NCBI GenBank assembly: GCA_003993805.1
Contig: RSEF01000031.1
Span: forward strand, 24,879,930-24,943,929
Direction: 5' to 3'
Origin: Himantopus leucocephalus
Lineage: Eukaryota > Chordata > Aves > Charadriiformes > Recurvirostridae
Length of the DNA: 64,000 bases
In this document: piece after piece, positions 54,150 to 64,000 of the stretch
Position numbering within the stretch: the first letter of the stretch is position 1
Layout: the number at the start of each line of letters is the position of its first letter
Position numbers and translations under genes: made by a program
Notes under the pieces: model-generated
Told to the model about the DNA's origin: nothing
The model's input: the letters and a program-made list of their open reading frames with translations, nothing else
Database searches by the model: none

Positions 54150-57100
54150 GACGCTGCATGTTTTGCGCCCTTCTTACCAGGCAGAAAAGCCTCCGTTTTG
54201 AAAAAGTAGCGGAAAAGCACAGTACGTATCAGTTAAATTCATTCCAGCAGATCCCAAATGCAGAGTTATAAATTTGATTTTTTTTCCTTGGCTGTTTTTA
54301 TAACAAGCCTTCATGCCACACGGAAAGTAAACTCTTCCCTTTTATCATTGTCTCTACACCGTGGGGGAGCCCCCCACCTCCTCCAAACAAACTACATAAA
54401 TATTAGCACAAGACGAACACCTGCACATTAGAAATGGCATGAGCGCACTCTCCCAGGGCAGTAATAATTTGTTCCAGCCCTGGTACATCAGAGCGAGCTT
54501 GGAGCACAGCCATGCGGCTGAACTGGGGTGACTGCAGGGACACGGGGCAATCCAGGAGGGAACTGAGTGTCGCTGAAGCCGCCGCAGCGTGTACGTGTGG
54601 ACGTACTTTCCCGGTTGCGGGTAAAAGGCCCGTGTTGAAATAAAGGAAGAAAATACTCAACAAAACATTTGGGTGATGGTTCAAAAGCTTCCCTACGCTC
54701 CTAAGAGCAAAAAATGGGTTTTCTCTCGTGTGCAGATCAGCTTTAGTTAATGTGGCCATAACACAATTAGAATGGAAGGATAGAGAGAAAGACAGCTAAA
54801 AAGAGTAAAAATGGGTCAAAAATGCCCTTTAGTGTTTCGCAAGGGATAGTTTCTGAGGTTCACTTCTTTCTGTGGTGACACATATTATCTCTTCTGCCTA
54901 GCCAAGGTACATGGTAATGTTATTACAAAGGCCTAAAAAACCCTAAGACAACGTCTACTTTTCTGTTTTGAAATGCAAACTCTGCTAAATTCCCCAGTTG
55001 CAGCTACTTCAGGTAGTTCTGCCCTGTAGCCTGAGGAGCTATGCAATAGTGCAACGCAGAAAAAAACCATGACCCCAAACTGGGCAAACCCCTTGTAGGG
55101 CTGGACAAAATAGGTAAGCAAAAGTGGCTTCCTCACACACACAACATCTCCAAACCCCCTCACCAGTCATAAATACAGCGACAACACAGTCCTGCGGCTG
55201 CTGAGCTGCTTGTCGCCTTGGGCTTGGAGGCTCTATAGTGCACCTCCATACCTTAAAGGTATCTTAAAAAGAACCTTTTTCTGCAGTTGTTGGAGATAAG
55301 ATGCAGCAGATACAAAAGCCAGTTGGTCAGACAGATGGAGGAGGTGGAGAGAAACAGAGATAGAAATGGAGGGTAAACACATTATTCCCAGCCACCTACC
55401 TAAGTTCTGTTCAACTCCCTTTAAAACCCTTCTTATATACCTGTCTATGTCAGAGAAACGGGATGCCCGTGCGGGGCCAGGCCATAATCTCAGCTCTGTA
55501 TCACAACATTTCAAGTGCACAGAGCAGAGCCCTCCCTGCAGAGCTCCTGCAGGGAAACATCTGGTGAAACATGCCAATCCAGCCGTGGTCACACATTGAA
55601 ATAGCGTGAACAGTAGGGAGGCTCAGTTAGAGATAAACTGGATGCAAAGTTTTTTACTTGGATTTTTTTTAACTCTCGTCTCATAGAGTTTGGGTCTGAA
55701 TCCCCATTTTGTCACCTTTGTCAACCAAAATTACTTTCAGACTAAGCGTACAGCACTCTCCATTCACTGGTGGTGAATTAATAGCAAAAAGACTTCCACC
55801 CCACAAATCTGTGTGTGAGCCTGTTGAAATTAATTATTCCATTCTGTTATATAATAGGCAATTTATATAAGGAGTTCCTTGCATAATTTACATTTTTAAA
55901 AGTTGTTGACAGAATTTCAAGGCTCGGATTACTCATTAAGTGATTTTCTGTCTTAGCGGATAACTCAAGGACGTTGGGTTGTTCTTAGCCATTTCGCCAC
56001 AACAAATGATGTGTCAATAGCTGAGGGACTGTCTTAAATAAAGGGACGACGTGAGCTTACAGCATAAAGACAGAGAAGACAACACACATCAGGTAACTGA
56101 TGACTTATTATCACCCTCAGTATAATACACATTATGATTTATTCTTCTCTACTTTGCAAAGCAGGAAAATTTTTCAAGTGAGAGTTCGATGAGTGGGCCA
56201 GCCTGGTGGCTTCCAGACTTGGCCTTGTTCTTAAATTCATGTTACCAAAGCAAAAACTAAAACTGCATGTAGTTTTCTACGCTCTGTGACTGTGTCCCCT
56301 GGATTTTAAATGACCAATTTAGGGTGCTTTGTTAATTATTAAAAGAAGGTGCTGTGAGAATATTGCTTTAGTGAGCATCCAACTCTTTAGACTTACTTAC
56401 CCAGAAAAAATTTTCACTGGGGAAAGCCAAGATTATTCCTGAAAAAGTGCAATTCTGTTTAGCCAGAAAGTCTGCCAACAACAGTGGTGTCTCTCTGTGT
56501 GCCTGGTAGAACTGCCCATTTTTTTCACTAATGAAGCACTCTTTTAGAGCCAGTATTCCCAAAAGTTGAGCTAATTTTAACTCTTCTAGTTAAACTGGGC
56601 CAGCTCACACGGACCTGGGCCAGCTCTCACGTATAAAAGAAGGGGCAATGAGCTGGACTGCTGCATGTACTGTTGCGCTAGTACTTGGCTTGTTTCAAGT
56701 ACATTTTTTTAAAAGGTTTTATCCTTGGCAGCATAGTTATACCTGTGCATGGTGTCTAAAGCAGGCTTGGTTGGGTGTGGGCTATGGGCAAAACACTGAT
56801 CAAGCGACCAGGGCTGGGCAAAAGAAGGTAGCAACATTGCCCACTTGTTTTGAGGGTGAAGTAAGGTTTTCAGTGAAACTTTACACAGTGGCTGCCTCCT
56901 TGGAAGACCACTTGTCTGAGATGGTGGACTGATGATGACGACGCAACCTATGGCAGACATGTACCGTAGGATTGCCTTCCGTTTGTTCTTTGAGACCAGT
57001 GTTTCATTAAACCAGGACACAGGGGAAGTGGGAAGCAATTTGGCAAACCCTGTTGTGGTACCAGTTGGAGAGCTAGAAGATATAGACCTATGTGACTAGC

Positions 57101-57250
57101 CTTGCTCTGAGCTTGATAGACTTGCCTAAGTCTGGTCTTTCACCCAGTAGTCTGAGGAGAGACGGGTCATTGGCATAATTTTTATGGCATGGTTATTTCA
57201 TCTGGGTGTTCTACCTTATGAAAATGGACTGACCTTGTACAATTCTTCTC
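54150..57250. other. Intergenic region upstream of MED18
   Basis: Mostly AT-rich. An unassigned minus-strand frame of 118 codons lies at 54403-54759. A 17-bp imperfect direct repeat next to a TATA-like TATAAAAG lies at 56595-56639. No gene is recognised. Confidence 0.6.
56595..56631 (+). repeat. Two 17-bp near-identical direct repeats
   Basis: CTGGGCCAGCTCACACG (56595-56611) recurs as CTGGGCCAGCTCTCACG (56615-56631) with one mismatch. The second copy is directly followed by TATAAAAG (56632-56639). Confidence 0.95.
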
Positions 57251-57254
57251 CAGA

Positions 57255-57478
57255 ATAATAAAGTAGGTAGGGAAGACGTTCTGTACGATGAGGGTGCTGA
57301 GGCACTGGAACAGATTGCCCAGAGACGTGGATGCCCCGTGACTGGAATTGTTCAAGGTCAGTTTGGATGGGGCTTTGAGCAACCTGATCTAGTGAAAGAA
57401 GTCCCTGCCCTTGGCAGGGGCGGTGGACTAGATGATATTTAAACGTCCCTTCCAACCCAAACCATTCTGTGATTCTAA
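57255..57478 (+). mobile_element. CR1 LINE 3' fragment
   Basis: CR1 3'-end words occur in order: GAGGCACTGGAACAGATTGC, CCCAGAGACG, GGATGGGGCTTTGAGCAACC, TGATCTAGTG, then CGTCCCTTCCAACCCAAACC and ATTCTGTGATTCTAA. It is plus-oriented and ends at the tail at 57478. It is severely 5'-truncated. Confidence 0.93.
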
Positions 57479-57546
57479 GAGCTGGCCTTTATTTGGCTGT
57501 TGTGGATCTCAGCAGATACTGGCACCAAGATTTAGATTTTCTGGTT

Positions 57547-58090
57547 TGTACAGGCTCTGGCTGGAGTGAAATTAATTGTCTTCATAGCAGCCTGTGTGGG
57601 GCTGTGGTTTGGATTTGTGACTTGATAACAGACCAGTGTTTTGGCTATTGCTGAGCAGGGTTTGCCAGCATCAAGGTTTTCTTTTTGTGCTTCTCTCTCC
57701 CCTGCACACCCTGCAAGTGAGTAGGCTGGGATGGACAAGAGGCTGGGAGGGGACACAGCCAGGACAGGTGACCCCAGCTGACCGCAAGGATATGACCACA
57801 AAGTATGGTGTTGTGTCCAGCACTAAAAGCTCAGGCAAAGAATGAGAAAGGGGGGATGTTTGTGGCTACAGCATTTGTCTTCCCCGGTAACTGTTAGTGT
57901 GCCGAGGCCCTGCCAGCCGCTGGGAAGTAGTGAATAAATTCCTCATTTTGCTTTGCGTGTGCAGCTTCACTTTACCTAATAAACACTCTTTATCTCAATC
58001 CACGAGTTTTGTCACTTTTACCCTGCCGATTCTCTACCCCATCCAGCTAGGGTGGGGTGAGCAACCAGCTGGGTCAGCCCACCATGTTTT
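57547..58090 (+). mobile_element. Solo LTR of an avian ERVL-like element
   Basis: The order of GGCTGGAGTGAAATTAATTG, GGGACACAGCCAGGACAGG, TGACCGCAAGGATATGACC, an AATAAA at 57978-57983, TTTATCTCAATCCACGAGTT and GATTCTCTACCCCATCCAG is that of a common avian LTR family. The TATA and 5' region is shortened. It is plus-oriented, with no internal retroviral genes on either side. Both ends are approximate. Confidence 0.8.
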
Positions 58091-58094
58091 TCTA

Positions 58095-60380
58095 GATGGC
58101 CTGAGTCCTAATGAGAATGCTGCTGGGTTCTGTAATTGGGGAAAAATCAATGAAAGCTGGGGCTAAAGCCCCTGGTGTCCCCCTGGGTAGATTAAGAAGC
58201 AGACTAAACACAAACCAGTGGTAAAGACAGGACACTAGATAATTTGGCATTGTGTAATAGACTGCAAAAGCCCTAGAGCACTGTAGAGATAAGGTTAGCT
58301 TCAGAGGCATGCCTCCTCCCAGAGGCTGGTACACCAAGGTGAGCCTGGGGCCAGCAGTGGTCTCTAGGCAGGAAGACAAGGTTCAGAATTGTCAGTGCTG
58401 GGAGTGTCACTGGATGCACAGCACTGTAATTGCCTTGCATGTGAGGCAAGATGCCTCTGCCAGGAATACAAGCTTCCCCGGAGGCAACAGAAAGGATCTG
58501 TGGAGCAGAGAGCCTGTTGCTGTAACAAGGACACTGCCTGAAGCCCAAACCTCCTTCTTTCAGCAGGTGTCATTGTGCAGTGTAAACCAAAGTCAAAAGG
58601 AGAGGTAAGAGGACACAATCTCAAAAATGGTAAGTTATGTGCCAAAATAGGTGGAGATAATGATGTATCTTAAAAGCACTCCAAGCAGTAAGAGCTCTCA
58701 CTCCACCACAAAAGGCAGCTGCAAGGCATGGGGAGGATGGACCATCTACCACAGCTTTTCTCAGAGCTGTATTCACTTTATGAGCAGGGTTCACACCAAG
58801 GATGGAAATTGTCCCAACAGTGTTGTGTATAGACATACCCGGAGCCCAGATATACTTGAATGCTCTGACAAGAAAGCAAGTGGGCTCTCAGCCATGCTCT
58901 TTTTGGGAACCACCCTGCCTGCTCAGTAACGCCTGTGCAGGGGCCCTTGCTGGCACACCCTGTACCATCATCACCAAAGCAGCATCCACTACAGGCTTCC
59001 GATATCATAGCTATATTAGGCACAAGTGTAGTTTGAATCCCCACACTGCATGAGCAGGAGCTGCTCCTCCTGTCAGGAAGATTAGGTAAGGCATGTGTCA
59101 CTGATAATGTCTTATTCTGGCTGAGAGAAATCAAAGTGGACAACACTTGTGTAATTACAGACAGCTGCAGAACCTCCAAGCCTCACAGTTCTGAAACATT
59201 TATGTCAGACAGCAGGGAGGGGACTGGTGTGTAGCGGGGGTAAAGTAGATTCAGGACACAGAAAAGAAAGGAGGTAATCTAGGTAAAGAGAAGCAAACTA
59301 GTTACCAGAGTTAAAACCACTATTTTTACTATTTTTATTTTTTCATCGGGTTTTAAAATATTTGGAAAACTGTATCAATTGTAGTAGTATAGAACTTAAG
59401 TTGCAGCAGCTTTAGAAGCTTGATTACAGACAGCTGGCTTGGTTTTGCCAGGGACTCAAACCAAACAAAGCAATCTCACTACATAAAGTTTTCAGTGTGT
59501 ATGCAGGGAAACAAGAACCCTTCAGTTCCCTGAATGTTCTAACACATATGAAGTGGTAACCTCTGCTTCTGGTGCAAAACCTGTAGCTCTGAGGAGACTG
59601 AAGAGAATGCAGACTGCATTGTATGTCCGATTATAGACTGATGGACATTACCAAGACCAAATATGGGAGCTGGACTACAGGTGAGGAAAAGAGGCAGGGA
59701 TGGGGGAGGTTTTTGATAGGTCTCCAGGATCTGTAGCTTAACCACCACTTCGCTGTTAACATGCACTATGGTATTAGAAGCTCTGATAAGAATTTCAAAT
59801 AGTTCTTGATGCAGTACTGACGGGTTCTTTTCCAGCTTAACCTGTGTATTTTGACAGAATTACATTTTCCTGGTAAAAGCAGTTTTTAAAATCAAGTAGC
59901 AATTTAACAGATTAAAAAGCACCTTTGAAACTCTGGTTTTGGTAGACATGCGAGAAACTGCCACGAGTATAATCAACGGTTTTCTGCAAGATAGGAGGAA
60001 TGCCCAAAGCAGAAGGCATCGCTAATGCTGTGGTGAATTAGTTCTCCCACTTGGACATGGCGTAATTCAGATTTCAGGAGAAAATGAGTACAGGCTTCTG
60101 CAAACCAGGCTGAGAAGTCCCAGTGTCATAGTCCCACTGCGTTTAGTACTGTATGCCAGTCATATTTTCCTTAAGCCTCTTACTGTATGCTGTCTAGTAA
60201 GGTATGTCACTAAGTCATGAAGTAAGCTTCAAATATCACAATTAAGCCAATATGTTTTCCATTGTTTTACTGAAACTTAAAAAGTAGTTCTGTACCAAAA
60301 TGTACACAATTTAGTATTCATACAAAATGTTAATTCTGCAAGACAGAATGTCAGTTAAATCCACCAAAAGGAACACTGAA
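58095..60380. other. Intergenic region between the LTR and the HMGCR 3' end
   Basis: It is moderately GC-rich to 59.2 kb, then AT-rich. Overlapping open frames of 70-133 codons on both strands at 58.1-59.2 kb show no family resemblance. No gene is recognised. Confidence 0.55.
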
Positions 60381-60386
60381 CCACCA

Positions 60387-60392
60387 TTTATT
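60387..60392 (-). terminator. HMGCR: Poly(A) signal, probable HMGCR 3' end
   Basis: This is AATAAA on the minus strand, in the context GGCAATAAATGG. It is chosen as the distal site because the resulting 3'UTR length fits HMGCR; 61010-61015 is an alternative. Confidence 0.45.
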
Positions 60393-60733
60393 GCCAGAAC
60401 AGTGTTACTTTAAATAAGATCACTGAATGAACATAGAAACAAAGTAGTTCCACCTTTCCTTAAATAAAATGGAAGCTATTAGCAACAATACTGCAGGAAG
60501 ATAAACATTCATGGTATTTACATGCTATCACAACATATCTAGCATGTAGTATGTCTTCATGCTTGCACATTAGCTTTATGAGCTCATGACAATGTTATTA
60601 ATGTGTTGATGTACTACAAAACAACCCATCATGATTTATATCAAATTTGCACATTAGAAGAGCACCTCTGCTAGTCACCCCTTTTGGAATGCTGCTGCAT
60701 TCCTTTAAGAAGCCCAGTCCGATCCACTGATTC

Positions 60734-60787
60734 CCCCCCACAAAAAAACACAAACAAAAAACCCAAACCAAACCAAACAAACCCCAA
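60734..60787. repeat. A/C-rich low-complexity tract (CAAAC-type)
   Basis: Irregular CAAAC, AAACC and AAACA units form a purely A/C plus-strand stretch, which is G/T-rich in the HMGCR transcript strand. It falls inside the inferred HMGCR 3'UTR. Confidence 0.85.
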
Positions 60788-62156
60788 CATCAAGCATATT
60801 AACAAATTTCCTCCTGTGATTAACTAGGCAGGGCAATGCATTGAGCAATATTGCCAGAGGTGAATCAAACCAGAATATACCTGGGTTTTCTGTATTACAT
60901 TAAGAACACCTGAGACTGCTTCACTGGTCCAAGTACAGTATTTTAATACAAAAACTGCTTGTTGCAATAACATGTCATTTCACTGAATTCCTTAAGTAGT
61001 ACATTTTATTGAAAAAAGGATAAGATTTCTTCTTAAAATAAATACTCCCCCCTCAAAAGGAAAGTTTAAATGGAATTAAAACATAAAAAAAAAGAAGTGT
61101 TAAACAACAGTGTGATTTTCTGGCTTCATTTTACCTCAGCTTAAGCAGTGGATGCACACCTATTCTTGGGAAATAAGTGTCAAACACTTTAAAAAAATAA
61201 AATAATAATTAGGAATATAAAAAAACCACACTGTACCTTAAATGACATCTTTTAAAAGAAGTGTAAACATCTGTTCTTGACTCCTGTTGTTTGAATGCAC
61301 TCCCATCAAAAAAAGTTTGAGAACCTGCATTTGCTTGAATTACTAACCTGTCTGACAGGTAACCAGTTTTGGAGTTACCAGTTTCAAAATCTATTTTGTT
61401 TTGCCTCAACAAAGTAACAAAACAGTTGAAGACACTGTTTTTCCCTAATTCAGCACAGGTTATATTTAACAGTTCAGAATTTTATAGGTCACAAGTTTTC
61501 CGTAAAGGAATAACCTAAATTGTGGAGTTAGAACACTGATTGCTGCTTAGCTGAAGGAGCAGCAAATTAAGTACTATACAGTAGACAGAGGTTTCTATGA
61601 AACTAGTATGATTCAATAAACTGTCTTATAGCCTAAGACCTAAGTTTTACACATGAACAGAATTAAAAGTGGGAGTTCATGGCAAGTGATTAGGCTTGCC
61701 ATCACTTTAAAAAAAACATGCTTGTCTAATCAGAAAATAAACATGGCAAGGACCAGTGCATTCAAGCAAAGATTAAACCAACTATTTTTTTTTCCTTTTT
61801 AAACATAAAAAAAGGACATTACATCACTTTTCGGCTTGGTAGATACCAGCAGCTTACTAGTCAAAATAATCTCAACCTGGAAAAAACATAAGACCGACCC
61901 TTTAGAAAACGATGTGTAAGAGTAAAAATTCCAAAGCCATGTTCACGACATCTGACAGGACTTCTCTAACCACTGAAGAAGGTCAAAGGCATAAGTAGTC
62001 TCGCATAAGTCCATTGATCTCTCAGTTTATCTTACACAGACATCATTGATTTGAAGGTGATTTTCGTTCTAAACTTCACAGATTTTTGTATTTTTTTCCC
62101 CCTTTGCACCTGGTCAGTTGCTAGAACAATTCTTCATTTCAGAGCCGTTTTAGTAT

Positions 62157-63230
<1,074 letters not shown>

Positions 63231-64000
63231 CTAGACAAAGTGGTACACTTTTACTACACCATTCCTTAGGCAGGAGTAGGAATACTCTATTTATGGTTAA
63301 TAAGCCCTCATCCCCTGTTTGCTTCCACATAGAATTTGACTCAGTCATTGTCCTAGATACCTACTTCTATTTTTGTCCAAAAGAAGCCCTTTCAAATGCA
63401 GGCTGCATTGTTCAATTAACAACAGAAATGTCAATGCAAAAGGTTTGGATTTGCACAGAAAGACCTTTAAGAAAAGGTCACCAGCTACCTTCTCCATTTC
63501 AAATTGTCATTTATCTTCAGAATGAAGCAAACAAAATCAACTTAGCAGAAATATCACATTAATTTACCTTGACATGATAGCAACTTTCCTCCCAAGTTGC
63601 TCCAGACACTAAACCCTGCCCGGTTTTGCTCTGCATAAGAATATGGAGCTAAACTGAAGAGTTCAAGCACAAACCATTGTGCTACATTGGTAAATAAACA
63701 CTGTGCACAGTAATAGCAAATTAAGTGGCACATTTATACTACACTGACTGTATTTTGAAACCTTCAGATAACAGATTTACACTGACTTCAGTATAAAAAT
63801 GATCAAAGAGAACAAAAAGAGATAGTGCTGTGAGCATAATTTAAGATATTCCAGTGTAGCAGGAATAGCAAGTGATGACAGAGATCTGCACAAAGACTAC
63901 AACATTGACAAGAATTTTAAACTTTACATATTAAGAGTTCAATGTAAGCAAATGTAGTGCTGGATGGCCGTGCCCAGAGAGTGGTGGTGAATGGAGTTAA
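63231..64000 (-). other. HMGCR: HMGCR intron to the window edge
   Basis: No HMGCR codons were recognised here, so the next upstream exon (ending at residue 719) should lie past 64000. A plus-strand frame of 114 codons at 63218-63562 overlaps the exon border and is not coding. Confidence 0.75.

Larger units (their letters stand above)
60385..62156 (-). other. HMGCR: HMGCR 3'UTR (inferred)
   Basis: A minus-strand AATAAA (complement TTTATT at 60387-60392) lies about 1.77 kb past the HMGCR stop, close to the long 3'UTR known for this mRNA. Another signal at 61010-61015 could give a shorter form. The interval is AT-rich, with an A/C-rich low-complexity tract at 60734-60787. The bounds are inferred. 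Confidence 0.55.

Noticed and set aside
56648..56932. 94-codon frame with signal-peptide-like N-terminus
   Set aside because: The only TATA box is 16 bp before the ATG, so a normal start site would fall after it. There is no similarity and no splice structure.
63560..63640. Possible further HMGCR exon with a GTAAAT donor
   Set aside because: The minus-strand translation does not resemble HMGCR residues before 720, and no good acceptor was identified.

Overview
This is vertebrate nuclear DNA, almost certainly from a bird, and probably not a galliform. Several chicken-repeat-1 (CR1) retroposons carry the typical avian 3' end (ATTCTATGA-type). There are also two LTR remnants of families I associate with Neoaves. 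The coding parts are split into short exons with GT/AG borders inside long AT-rich introns. Nothing here is prokaryotic: there are no operons and no CRISPR arrays.

Three genes can be read. (1) Positions 19775-45268 on the plus strand hold 14 coding exons of CERT1 (COL4A3BP/GPBP), the ceramide transfer protein. They encode 508 residues, equal to human 117-624: the serine-repeat motif, the coiled-coil middle region, the FFAT motif, the optional 26-residue exon and the whole START domain. The PH-domain exons were not found and should lie upstream. A spliced 3'UTR exon begins near 46451 and the last poly(A) signal is at 48439. (2) Positions 52637-53549 on the minus strand hold a complete two-exon MED18 (Mediator subunit 18, 208 residues) with a CpG-island promoter. 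(3) Positions 62157-63230 on the minus strand hold the last four coding exons of HMGCR (HMG-CoA reductase, human residues 720-888), with a 3'UTR down to about 60385. The rest of HMGCR lies beyond the right edge.

Layout: 1-154 is an assembly gap. 155-19774 is CERT1 intron with CR1 copies. 19775-48450 is CERT1 exons and introns, with one CR1, a CR1 tail and one LTR in the introns. 48450-52500 is intergenic. 52500-54150 is MED18 and its CpG island. 54150-60380 is intergenic with a CR1 and LTR pair at 57.25-58.09 kb. 60380-64000 is HMGCR.

CERT1 and HMGCR converge, as they do at human 5q13. CERT1 moves ceramide from ER to Golgi and HMGCR is the rate-limiting sterol enzyme, so two lipid genes are neighbours. 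MED18, a general transcription subunit, sits between them; in human it is on 1p35. That placement is the most notable feature of the window. I found no previously undescribed system. The leftovers worth a look are a few long unassigned open frames and some unusual palindromic or simple-sequence tracts.
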